NCBI RefSeq assembly: GCF_000224145.3
Contig: NC_020174.2
Coordinates: 1,589,088 to 1,653,087, forward strand
Direction: 5' to 3'
DNA: 64,000 bases
From: Ciona intestinalis
Lineage: Eukaryota > Chordata > Ascidiacea > Phlebobranchia > Cionidae
Shown: in pieces, positions 51,201 to 63,200 of the stretch
How positions within the stretch are numbered: the stretch's first letter is position 1
How the letters are laid out: the number at the start of each line of letters is the position of its first letter
Notes under the pieces: generated by a model
What the model saw: the letters and a program-made list of their open reading frames with translations, nothing else
The model's database searches: none
What the model was told of the DNA's origin: nothing
Position numbers and translations under genes: made by a program

Positions 51201-53455
51201 TATTTAGGAGGAATGTTCACAACTGCTTATCATTTACTCAAAGACTTGCCATAGTAACCAAACATGTTTATAAATCATTACTTATGATTTTTACATCTCA
51301 TTTTGTGGAACTTTTTCAGTTATACATGACTCTTGGTTATAAAATATACAATGTATGGATTGACAGATGTTGTATTTGCTCTTTCATTGNNNNNNNNNNN
51401 NNNNNNNNNNNNNNNNNNNNNNNNNNNNNNNNNNNNNNNTAAATGCGCTTTGTAAAACACAAGAACCGTATTGTTTAACTAGCCGTTGCTTGAAAACGTT
51501 TCTTTACGTGAATTTAGAGAAAGGTTAATTACTCGCTAATTCGGCAGTCTTAAAAACTGAGATGAATTATATAAAGTTAAAGCCCACAGAATCAGTAATA
51601 GTTTAATGTGTCAATCGTTGTGGACTCCCATTCACGAACTTGTAAGAATAAATTTATTTTGCTTTTGTTAGGCAGTAAGGTGTATATATAATCTTGTCAG
51701 TTTTAAGTGAGGTTTAATAATTGACATCTCTGCGTACAGCAGGATTCTTAACACCATGAACTTACCCATTGGTTCTTCATATATCGCCATACACTGCGCA
51801 GGATTTTCTCCTCTAGTTATTAATGAGGGGCTGCGATATTCTGGATCATCACAGTTTTCCAACAGCAGCCGCAGAGTTTCTTCTGTGCCCTCGTCTTTGG
51901 GGATGTTCTATAACAATTAATTCAATTAGAAACCTAATAGTTACGAAAAACAAAAAATGTTAATTACATCAAGCATAAGAATTTTGTCACTTAGGCTTGG
52001 TACAGTACGAAGATAGGTCAGGATGTCTTTGTTTGCTAGACTATGTTGTTTCTTTGCCACAACTTCAGCAACTGTAAACATAATATCAGTAACTTTAGAA
52101 GCCAATTAGCACATTATGATACTGAAATAATAATTCAACCAACCATTCTCTCTGCTAACATTAAATGTGTGTGTCAAACTAATTGATCATTTCTTACAAA
52201 CAAATACCCAAACTTATTTTTAGTTTAGCATTTGAAATCTACAGACTTTATTTATTACCTGCATTATCCTCATATTGTATGAGCATTCCATCCACCATTT
52301 TTATCATGTTTTTGATCTTGTCACCTCCTGAACGCTTTTTATTTTGGAAATATAAGTTAAGCGATTGCGGAGTAAAGTCGTCGCTGTTATTTTCACGCAC
52401 AATCACACACCTAAAAGAAATCAAGTTACAGTTAAACACGAAAACAATAATGTGTGACAATAATAATCATACCCTATAAACCAATGCTGAAGTCTTTAAA
52501 CAGAGTTTTGAAATAGTCAGTTAATTCAGATAAAAAAGCAATTCAATTTAATAATTTATTGTTTTATTGAAACCTAAACTAAAGCAGTCTCAAAAAGGGC
52601 TTTATACTGAAGCTTTATTGAGGTTGTGGTATAGTGATTTGTGTTTTGGTTGCAATTATGTTTCCATACTTTGTTCCAGGAGCTATCGGCATTCTTCCAT
52701 ATTGTTCTACCAATGAAGACCATGTGTAAGGTGCATTGGCATCATCCACCACAATATCAGGTTCCATTGCGTTTAAAAAGGCTAAAAATTAAATTTACTT
52801 TTATTTGCGGAAATTTTACATTAACAGCACTGTTAAATTACCAGCACTGTTGTTTTTTAAAGCTATTAACTTGTAAAAAAATTTGTTTATTTAAACCAAA
52901 ATGCTACACAAATCTAGCCCGGTTTTTTATTTCTAAATATTCCTTAAAATGAAATCTCACCATCCTCAGTGTTGGTTGGACTGGCCTTTGGTGCATGACC
53001 TTCTACAAGGTTGACTTCTAATTTCCATTCTTTTCCACCAAACCTAACATTGATGCCGCGGTGAACAAAAGATTTAGCATCTGGAATGAAGATACGCATA
53101 TATTAACATTTATGGTGCTAATTATCAATCTCATTTTATGTATATTAAACAGTTTATCAAGTTTTTAATGGTGACCTACTAGTAAAGTATTCAAGCACCA
53201 CCAATGCTTGATGAACAAAGTTGAACATGTGATCTATACTTAATGGTAGCATGCAAATTTTATTACTTGAACTTTTATACCTCGAAAATTAGGAAACACG
53301 ATTTCAAAAACTTTGTTCCCATCGTTATCTTTCTTTTTATCGATCTTAATTGAATCATTTCCTACTGATTGCTTGAGCTGAGTTGTCAACTTGAAATCAT
53401 TAATGCCTGGAGGGACATTTTTCACCTCGACTCGTGCTGAACTACCTTCAGCCAT
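42215..53455 (-). CDS. Gene C: PARP14-like ADP-ribosyltransferase with two macrodomains
   Basis: 31 exons in transcript order: 53455-53281, 53080-52961, 52781-52670, 52410-52259, 52071-51968, 51907-51766, 50622-50564, 50385-50211, 49881-49732, 49555-49353, 49186-48999, 48838-48716, 48620-48470, 48300-48156, 47921-47713, 47367-47115, 46899-46697, 46488-46317, 46183-46048, 45876-45666, 45607-45461, 45268-45136, 45029-44784, 44620-44402, 44341-44217, 44105-43954, 43824-43629, 43523-43388, 43259-43126, 43047-42852, 42498-42215. Total 1716 residues. The layout equals gene B exon for exon: RRM-like start, RRM/KH-like modules, macrodomain 1 (about 889-1061; GAFINASN, where the usual Asp is Gly), macrodomain 2 (about 1111-1290; DVIVNSTN), WWE and catalytic domain. 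The triad is H (ELYHGTS), Y (GKGVYFAL), I (TPSIYVVF), which predicts mono-ADP-ribosyltransfer. The ATG at 53455 is used because no earlier in-frame ATG exists. The donor after exon 23 (GTGGGG) is poor. Intron 6 contains a SINE and a 50-N gap, so an extra exon there cannot be excluded, though gene B has none. Confidence 0.82.
50672..50988 (-). mobile_element. tRNA-derived SINE, complete
   Basis: Closely similar to the copy at 23301-23617: (CATT)n-type tail at the left, GTGTCCTTGGGCAAGACACT block on the minus strand, tRNA-like head at the right. It is in intron 6 of gene C. The sequence just after it (about 50990-51180) looks repeat-like (locally GC-rich) but I cannot name it. Confidence 0.8.
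51390..51439. other. Assembly gap, 50 N
   Basis: Placeholder gap inside intron 6 of gene C. Unlike two other gaps in the window, I see no duplicated sequence on its two sides. Confidence 0.95.
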
Positions 53456-53931
53456 AGCCAAGTGTCACCAGTATATGTGAAAATAAATTGGTCACGGATT
53501 CACAATAGAAGGTTGCAAGTAAGTTTTTGTAATAAAGTATAAAGCTGTAAAGTGCTGTATGTAACAAAGTACGTAGCTATTAATCAAATGCAGACATAAG
53601 TTAAAAGAAATAAAAGAGACTTTATGCAGATTAATCTAACTATAATTATGTCGGAAATCTTTTTATGACTGTTCCTTTTAAGGACGTATTAAGCATATAG
53701 TTAGGAAGCGATATCTATCTTTAAGAATGTCACTCAAATACGCAATTAAACTACGAGTATTTACTATTTACATTAGACTTGCTTCATAAATCATTTGTTG
53801 TTTCTAAACCGTTTTAATAAATTTACAATACGCCCAAACAGGCAGTGCATTAACCTTGGTTATTAGTTCCTCTTTGCGTGCTGACTTCTCTCGAAATTAG
53901 AAAAAAGAGTCGATACTGGTGTTTTTATCGT

Positions 53932-53942
53932 GGGGAGTCCCC
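53932..53942. promoter_or_regulatory. Candidate NF-kB (Rel) site, palindromic
   Basis: GGGGAGTCCCC matches GGGRNNYYCC on both strands and resembles known high-affinity kB sites of the GGGGATTCCCC kind. It is about 480 bases from the gene C start and 360 from the gene D start. Chance is not excluded, but it is the best match I noticed in the window. Confidence 0.45.
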
Positions 53943-53956
53943 GACAAAAGAGAGAT

Positions 53957-53966
53957 GGGGATTTTC
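53957..53966 (+). promoter_or_regulatory. Second, weaker kB-like motif
   Basis: GGGGATTTTC, one mismatch from the consensus, 25 bases from the palindromic site. Closely spaced pairs of kB sites are common in Rel-responsive promoters. Confidence 0.25.
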
Positions 53967-54299
53967 TTTAAACAGAGCAGCCAATCTTTATGCTGGTAAC
54001 GCTTTGCCCTGCGCAATAGAGCCGTATTTCTGTTTGTCCTAGGCTAAGCCTTTGCTGGCATTGAAAGCGGAACTATTTTGAAATGGCTGTCAGGAATGCT
54101 GTGTTGCCTTTCTCTGTTATAAAAGCGCATATGTATGTGATAACGTAATTGTTTACTTTAAAGAGAAGTGTATATATTATAAACATCTCAACGGCAATTT
54201 TGTAAATTTTCAACTTTATATGTGAAAGATTTCAATTATAGTCGAAACTGCTAAAAGGTCAATAAAGAGTTCGGGAAAGAGTTACATTGGGTTACAAGA

Positions 54300-57200
54300 A
54301 TGAGCAGCAAAAAAGGTATGTTTAACATGTAGTAAATATGATTTACTTATGGGTTAAACAAAGCAGGATCTATTATTTTATGGGTCATGGATTGTAAAGA
54401 CATTAGTAAAAACATGCCAAGTAATCTACTTGCGTACCAGACTAAAATGTTAACCTCATATACCTACTGCTAACAACAGCGTGGCTCAAGAAAAATCAAA
54501 AGCAGTTAGTTTTATTTTGAGACCCATAGATATATGGAGCAGGTAGCGTGTTGTTAGCTAGTCCAAACTTCACTTTATGTATTTATCAATTATATATATG
54601 CTAATGTGTTTCATATTGACGAAAATAAAGTTTACTACGTGCTTTGCTTCAAATGAGGTTTCCCAAATGAACATCTGGATCACTTATTAAACATGTCTTG
54701 CTTAGCACAGTTTGCTAAAATATTGAAATATTGCTCACAGTGGTATAAAGCTTAATACTGCAACCAATGTGGGTGTATGTGTCTTCAAGAAAAATAGTTA
54801 TAAGCACACCTGTGTTAGGACTGTTGTTGCCGCACCTGTTGTAAGAATAAATAAGTTACATTCATTACTTACGCACAGTTTATTTCAACAGATTCGAAAT
54901 CCAATCCCAAAAGACCTGCAACAACTGATAGCAGAGACAGATTGGGTCGAACAAATGTTCCAAGTAAATTATTTCTGTACCAGATATTAGTTAGGATGTT
55001 AAAGATATAAAAGTTTAGCTACAGCGACTGGTATAACTTATTACTGATTTCAATAACACCACCCCTGTAGTTTGATGTTTTTAGTAAGATGCATGAGGTT
55101 TTTTATTACTTTTGTGCTACATAAAAGAGGTGCTCAACTGTGTATGCTTAATATTTGCATTTGGGTTTTTTTATCTATGTGGAAATAAAGGCGTTCAAGG
55201 GGCTCATTTTTTATTTGGAAGAAAGAATAAGCCACCCAATAATAATGATTTATTTACTGCTGCCCACACAGGTGAATAACAATTCGTTTTTGAGCATGTG
55301 AGTGGTCATATAGAATTTTTTCATCAAACAGTTGTTTTTGTTGTTGTTGTTATTTTTTCTTCATATCTCAGTTCTTAATTGAAGCATTTTTATTTAATCC
55401 ATAGACTGAAAACAAATATAAATATATATACATAGATTTTTAAATAGGTGTTCAGATTTAAAACTGCATAATTGGCAAGTAATTAACGATTAATTTTCTG
55501 TTTGTTCTAAAGTGCTAAATCCAAAATGTACCTTAAACCCTAATTAATCGATTGCACTCGATTTTTTGTAAGTAGGCATAGTTGTATAAACCATTGGTTC
55601 CCAACGCATAGGGCGCTACCCAAAGTTTGGTCTTCTAATTATTTTTAAGTTGCTTGTTTTTCTCACAGTTGCGTGTAAAATAAATATAATTTTCCTTTTA
55701 AACACCGTTTCCATTTATACGATCTGCCGAAACAGCTCTTACACTCTTTGGGAGCTAGGGAGGATTTGTGTTTTTAAGATAAGGAATTCACACAATGATT
55801 GACGCCTGTATCAAACTGTTACTATTAAAGTGGGGACAAATTTAAAACACTAATCTTTTACGTTATTATCATTAATCGTAATTGAAACTTTATTTTTGGT
55901 TAAACATCATCAAAATTATGCTAATTAGAATACATGCTCAATCATTGGACGTGGCAATTAAGTAACGTTAGAACTTAAAATTAATCATATGCTGTTTAAC
56001 TCAAAAAAATGTTTCAATTACGATTAATGTTGTTGGTAAGGAACTATGACGTAATGCTATGGACCCTATGTGAACATTAATCCATTACCCTAATAAAGTT
56101 TAATGTGCCAGTTTTATTGTGTTTGAGGGATTTAGCAGTTAAGCTATTTACCTGTGTTTATGCTTTCATGTGATCTGTGTATAAAATAAACGAAACACAG
56201 TTGTTGGGCCTAAGAGGTCAAAGTCATTTTGACTTAATTAATCATTTTTTCTATGCAGTTTCTACAAGTAAAAATACACCAACTCCAACAGTTAAGCCAC
56301 CAAGGCAGATTGTCACTGCAGGTAATGAAAATAACATTAAGCAACATGGCTATGATAACTTAAATAATTTTTTAAAATGTTAAAATGTAAAACTCATTGC
56401 AGCAGGTAAAACATTGGGTAGAGAGCCTTCAGTTGCAAAGGATGAAAAATATTATGTTGATCTTCATCTTTATAAATATTTCAAAAATACTCACAATATG
56501 GAGGAACTTTGGTTAGTAAAAGCTTTGCACTTACAATGTTTTGTTCTATATTAGATCATTTTACAGGTCACCATTTCAACTGGATGAAGTCAGTTTAACT
56601 GAAATGGGTGATCAGTATGAAATTTCATTGTCAAAAAAGTGTAAAAATAAACCTAGATGGTACAGAACTGCAAAGGAAGTTCTGTCATACATTGAAGATG
56701 CCAGAGATAATTTATGCATTATAGAAAGTAAAGTAATTCACAATGACCAATTGACAATAAAAGTTCTAAACCAAATGATTGATCAGTTTAATAAAGATCA
56801 AAAACTTTATTGTGGTCAGCGGGCAAATAAACCTAATCTTTTGGTGTTTATTTGTAAAAAAGAAGATTTGGAGAAATTTGTGCATGCATACAAAGACTTC
56901 AAACAGATATGTGAGAAATATGAAGGTGATTTTTATAAAAATATAAACTTAAGATTTGAATTTAAAGAATGAATGAATGAACGTAATTTATTCTATATTC
57001 AACCATTTCTCAAGTTGATTATTATATGTATGATTGTTGTGTGTTATGTTCAATGCAATTGTTTATACCAGGTTCAATGAAGCTTGTTTCAAGGTCGAAT
57101 TCCCTACCAAACCAAACTTCCGCAGGTAAGAAAAATATCTTAAAGGGGCATACCAACAAAAAATGAAAATTTGTATATGGATAGAGATGCCCAAATGTGA

Positions 57201-60200
57201 CCTAAAGGTACCATCAAAGTTTCCTAAAATAATACAACTTTTAAAAAAATAGAAAAAAACGTTTAAGTAAAAAATTTGGCTATTTCGACAATGCATGGGA
57301 TTTCTCATAACAAAAAAAGACACTGAACTTTGATCTTTTCTAGTTTCTAAACTACTGAAGAAAAATCAAATTTTATTTTACATTTGGTATAACGAATGCT
57401 TCTTCTTTGTGAATATATAAAAAAATAAAAATGTAAACTTTATTTTGTTTTAATTTTTCAATTCAATCTAGCTACTTACCAGATTATGCTGAATCAGCAA
57501 TTTTTCAAACTAATGTTTAACTTGAAAAACTGATTTTTTTATAAAGAAAAAGGTACAGCAGGTACCAGCATAGGCATTGATTTTTTTACGTTGTAAACCA
57601 ATCTTAGGGGGGCAAAATAGCGCCAGTGTATGCTTAACTAGGATACACGTGAAGGCTAAAACACGACACACGTGAAGGTAAACTACGTTACACGTGAAGG
57701 CTACACTGCAACGCACATGAAGCCTAAACTACAACACACAAGAATGCTAAACAAGACGCACGTGAAGACTAAAATATGAAGCACGTAATGACTAAACTAT
57801 GAGGCACTTGAAGGCTAAATTCCGACGCACGTAAAGGCTAAATTCCTATGCACGTGAAGGCTAGACTACAAAAGGTTTACACGTTAAGGTTTACTTAAAA
57901 AACGCAAACATTCAGCCTGTTTTTAAACCTCCTACAAGCTATATGATAAACGTGTAAATGCCTATTATGACTCAAACAATCAACGTGTGAAGTGCTATTA
58001 TTTCGCAATCAATTGCCAGGTCAAACAATTGCTATAATGATGCAATAAATCCACGTGTGAATCCCTACTGTTACGTAACAAACAGTCTACCTAGCAATAA
58101 AAACATGGTAAATATTGGGCTAAAGTACGACGCAAACGTAAACCAAATGGTTATTTTATTTCGTTTTGCATTGATTGTGATAATGCGTTGTTACGCAATA
58201 ATACAGGTACCGTAAACCAGGGGGGCGTGCCCCCGCCCCCTCCGGGGAAATCGACGCCAGTGGGTAAGTGCTGAGTCAGCATATAATGTTAAAACATAAA
58301 AAGGCTATGTTTTACAATATTTTACACATATTCTTAAAGCAGAAGCATTCGTTATACCAAGTCAGATATAGAATTTGATTTCTTCGATATATAAGAAAAC
58401 TAGAAATGATCAAAGTTGAGTGAAATTATTTCTTATGGGAAATCCCATGCATTGCGACACGGTTAATTTTTTTTTAATCAAGCGGTTGAATTTGCGGTTT
58501 TAAAACTCTTTTTTTTTAAAAGCTGTTTTCTATTTTGAAACTTTGATGGTACCTTTAGATCACATTTGAGCATATCTATCGATACACAAATTTTTATTTT
58601 TCGTTGGTATGCCCCTTTAAGAATTTTATTATAATATGAGTGAGAATAATACCTGTTACTTATTTGGATAAGTTTCAAATAATAGTATTGTAATACATGA
58701 AATGTAAAGGAAAATCTACTTTCAGGAAATGCTCCAACACTAAAGCTAAAGACTACTGATGCTCAATCGGATTCCTCTGGAAGTAAGAAAAAGAATAAAA
58801 ATGCTGCAACAACAAAACAGAATGCTGATCATTATGAAGATGAAGCCTGTAACGGTAAATTTTGAATTTTATTGAAATATAAAACTTAAAATTATTCTTT
58901 TTTCCACCATTTCTCCAATAGGATAATTAATAAATGTATGATTATTGTGTGTTATATTCAAAGCAATGTTTTATACCTAAAGCTTGTTTCAAAGTCGAGT
59001 TTCCCACCAAACCAAACTTCGGCAGGTAAAAAATATTGTCTTGAGAATTCTATTGTGATGTGAGTGAGAATAATATTTGTTAATTATTTGTATAAAGTTT
59101 CTTTAAGAATCATCAAACAGAAATAATAGTATTGTAATACATGAAATGTAAAGGAAAATCTACTTTCAGCAAATGCTCCAACACTAAAGCTTAACAAAGC
59201 ACCAAAGAAAACTGATGCTAAATCTGATTCTTCTGAAAGTAAGAAAAAGAATGGAAATGATACAACAACAAAACAGAATGCTGATCATTATGAATATGAA
59301 GCCTCTATTGGTAAGTTGTAAATTATGATGTTTCTTATTAGTCACAAGTTCCTTTTGCATATAGTTATTCATTTAAAAATTTTAATTTGTTAGTTTTTCA
59401 TTCATTCATTAGTTGCAGGGAGAACAAGTGTCGAAAATGGTCATGAAAACTATGGCACGACTGGCAATAACAGTGAAAATACAAGAAGCATGATTTCCTC
59501 TGGAGAATTTAAAGAAGACAATGAACCAAAAAGAAATGGTGGTGACAACATTGAAGTAAACCAAGAAAAACACAGCAACTCAGATTTAACCCCCAAAAAG
59601 GATGGCAGCACTAAAACAAACCAAGAAAAGGACAACAACACTGAAACAAACCAAGTAGAAGTTGGCAACACTGAATTAAACCAAGAAGAAGTTGGCAACA
59701 CTAAAGTAAACCAAGAAAAACATGGTAACACTAAAACAAACCAGGAGAAGGACGGCAACACTGAAACAAACCAAGAAAAACATAGCAACTCAGATTTAAC
59801 CCCAAAAAAGAATGGCAACACTGAATCAAATCAAGAAAAAGTTGGCAGCACTGATTTGAATATAGATATAGTGGATGGAGGAAAATCAAACCTCAATAAA
59901 AAAGTTGTGAAACCACAATTGCCAGCAACAGTAGATGAAAATTTAAAAAATGATGATTTTGCATTGCAAAGTACAGGTAATAAAGTTGGTGGAGTATGGT
60001 TTGTGGCTGAAAGCTTGGACAATATCTGCCGCCCCTGCATTAAACTATAGCATGCATAAAGACACTTCCCAACACTTTTCACTATTAGTATTAAATGAAA
60101 CATTATTTTAACATAAATATCATAAGATATATATTAACTGTCTGGCGCCGTAGCACAGTTGGTTAGCGCGCCTGCCTCCCACCCAGAGGTAATGGGTTCA

Positions 60201-63200
60201 AAGCTCGTCGTTGCTACCATTGTAGGCGTATGTGTCCTTCAGCAAGTCACCTAACGACAATTGCTCCAACTCAGTGGTCACTAATGGGTTGTCCAAATTA
60301 TCAGCCAAACATAAAAAAAATGAAAAAGTCCACAAAAAAAATAATCACCCACTAAGTAACATACTTGGTAACTCGTAAGTTGGCACAAGGTGTATGAACC
60401 CCCCCTGTTATAACTACTGTCGTTTTTCGGCCCACGAGGATAAAGTAAGTTCACTCACTTCAATCAACTTCTAACACTGCCTAATAATCGGGTAATTAAC
60501 ACTTTTGGAAAATCATAAAAAACAAACAGTTTTTTTGCGATTTTAAGTTTACAATACAACACACAGTCCCATGAATCTGTAAAATAACTTGTTCTTTCAA
60601 TTTTTATATTAACCTTGATTTTTATGAATTTTTCCAGATGTGTTGATGACATTGAATGAATATGAAGTTGGAGTCGTAACTTTCTGGGAATCGTGTCAAC
60701 AGTTGCCATCTCTTTGGTAAATTACAGGGAAACTAGTTTTTCTTATGTGTAAACTACTGTATTATTATTTTACTTTCAATCAAATCCTCTCTGATAATAA
60801 GTTGTTAAAGTAGTGATGTTGTACATTAATGCCTATCAACTAATAGATAGAAGTTTAACTTTGTAGTAGTTAAAGAATTTTAAACTAAAACCATTTGTGG
60901 TTTTACACCTTATATAATATAGGCCAAATTTAAGTTAGACCATGACTAGCTAATATTGTTTTATATTTCTAACCACCACAATCAGCTATAAGTTACCCAA
61001 TAATCGTTTGCATAAAGGATTCTCAAATAGCAAACAGTAAAAATGATTATAGCAATATTAAATTATTTTATTCACCTGGTGCTTGCTTATGAGTTACCAT
61101 TAGTGACCACTGGTTAGAAACAATGACCATTAAGTGTCTTGCCCAAGGACACTCATGCACTAGTAGTAGCATTGAGCTTGGTTTCGATTGGTCACAATGC
61201 GAGTGCTCCAATCATTAAGCCATGGAGAAAGACAATGTTGTTTTTATTTGTGTAGGTCAAAACATGATGTTCAGCTCCTTTCTTCCAAGAATGGAAATCA
61301 AACCATCAAAATATCCTCAAAGAATGCGATTGAATTCATGCAAGAATTTCAGTCTCTTTACAATGATGCAAAACTTAAAATGCAACATAAATTTGTGCAA
61401 GTTTCCAAAGAATCGAAAAAAATAAAGAAACAGTTGAAACTATTAAATGATACGTGCAAACTGGCGCACTGTGCATTTTATTACGATGCACCTAACTTAA
61501 TGGTGGTCATGGGATCAGATATTGCAATGTTGGATCACTGTCACAGTCAACTACAAAGTCAAAAATACACAAATGCAAATCCAACTCAAAGTCTTGGCAC
61601 CCAGGTTTCATCTGATAGCCAAGGTATGTTGCTGTGCTTGATTTAAAATAATTTGTCAGTATCAAAACCTCCATTGTAGTGTCTGTTTAATAGTTATGGA
61701 TGGGTAAAAAACTAGGATCCAAGAATACAGTCTAGTGCCCACTGATAATACAAACATAAGTCAAGAACAGAGTGCTTTAATATAACATTGTAATCTACTG
61801 AATAAATGTATGATGAATGTTTTGTTTTTTTGTGCTTGTTCCATATAAATCAAACAAAACTTTTACTCCACAGTTCCAATTGTCTATCCAAGTCATTCAG
61901 GTAAAACAATTCAAAGAGGCGATAGTAAAGATACAACAAAATCTTATGAACCCAACAACTATTCCGATTGTTCCAGTAATGATACTTCGAATCCAAAACC
62001 AGTTGTGGTTCAACAAAACAAAGAAAGTAAAGTGGAGCCAACACAACATAAACAACAAAATGCAACAGAACTGCCAAGCAATATAAGTGTGCATAGGGCT
62101 GTAGAGAAAGAGTATACCGATACCATCACTGTGGATAAAGATGTTTATAGCTACATTCAACTTTCAAAGGCCAACCGTGTTAAGCAGATATGGTAAATAT
62201 TATAATATAACATTATACGTTCACTATGTTAATACACATGATGTTTCAGGGAGAGACATCAGATCAAGATCAAAACAACAAAAGTTGGCCAAGATAATTT
62301 ATCCATTGAGTTAACTTCTAAGTATGATGAAAGGATTGTCCAAGCAATTGATGAATTTCAAAGATTATACCAAGATACCATGGATCATATACAACAAGCG
62401 AACATAGAATGTGAATTTGATTCACTTGATGACATTGAAAAAGCAGTTAATGTTGTAAGAGCTAACAACAAAGATGTGTTGGTCTGTCAATCTTCTGATA
62501 ACAACCATAGAGTTATTATGCTGTCAGAAGACAAGGAAGCTTTGAAAGCCAGTAAACGTGTTTTCCAAGATTGCTTGAATTCTATAAGTGACAAACCCAC
62601 CCAACTACCTAAACAACCATCCTTAGCAAGTCGTGATAATTACATAGAGGTTTTCAAGTTCGTTACTAAAGGTGGCATCAGTGTATCTGTTGGTAATGGC
62701 AACATAGCACTTCAAGATGTAGATGCAATTGTCAATGCTGCCAATAAATACATTGAAAACGGTGCTGGAGTCACTGGAGCTATATTCAGGCAAGGGGGTT
62801 GGGAGTTTGAACAAGTGTGTCAGAAAGCAATGAAGCGTAGGCATCGACCGTTAGCTGTTGGAGAAGTGGTTTCTGTCAAGGCCGCCGGCCGCTTGCAATG
62901 TAAAAAGTGAGTAGAGTAGCATTGTGAAGTACTCCAGGTGTTGGCTTGGTATCCAAAATGTTTGGTTAAGTTTCATATATTGCAAGCGTTAAAGTTGATT
63001 TAAACAACCCTAATTTTGCAGGGTTTTGCACCTGGTTGGACCTCAGTGGTACAAATATTCTAACAAACAAGAAGCATATCAGTTACTTGAAAGTGGTTTA
63101 TTATCAGTGTTAGAGGAATCTGATTGTTGTGGTGTATTCACACTTGCTCTTCCACCTGTAGCTACAGGTAGGAACTAAAACAGAACTGTCACTTGTTGTA

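Larger units (their letters stand above)
53456..54299. promoter_or_regulatory. Shared 5' region of head-to-head genes C and D
   Basis: Only 844 bases separate the start codons of gene C (minus) and gene D (plus), so the two very likely share control sequence. The part from about 53870 to 54080 is richer in G and C than its surroundings and holds two NF-kB-like motifs. In human, the related PARP9 and DTX3L are also head to head on one inducible promoter. No TATA box or interferon-type GAAANNGAAA element was found; the nearest, GAAATTAGAAA at 53894, has the wrong spacing. Confidence 0.5.

Noticed and set aside
53894..53904. Interferon-type response element GAAATTAGAAA in the C/D promoter
   Set aside because: The spacer is three bases instead of two and the region is A-rich, so chance is the better explanation.
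56926..56972. Gene D ending at the TGA at 56970-56972
   Set aside because: A phase-1 donor at 56926 leads into in-phase Lys-rich exons and two further copies of the same module plus a macrodomain. The short form remains possible as an alternative transcript.
57641..57870. CRISPR-like array of regularly spaced repeats
   Set aside because: Units are contiguous and degenerate without unique spacers, and the host is an animal; this is a minisatellite.
59450..59821. 123-codon minus-strand frame with repeated SWFVSVLP units
   Set aside because: It is the antisense of the NQEK minisatellite in gene D exon 9.
60144..60215. tRNA gene
   Set aside because: Box A and B-like segments are present, but no cloverleaf with a clear anticodon arm could be drawn, and the same head recurs in several SINE copies.
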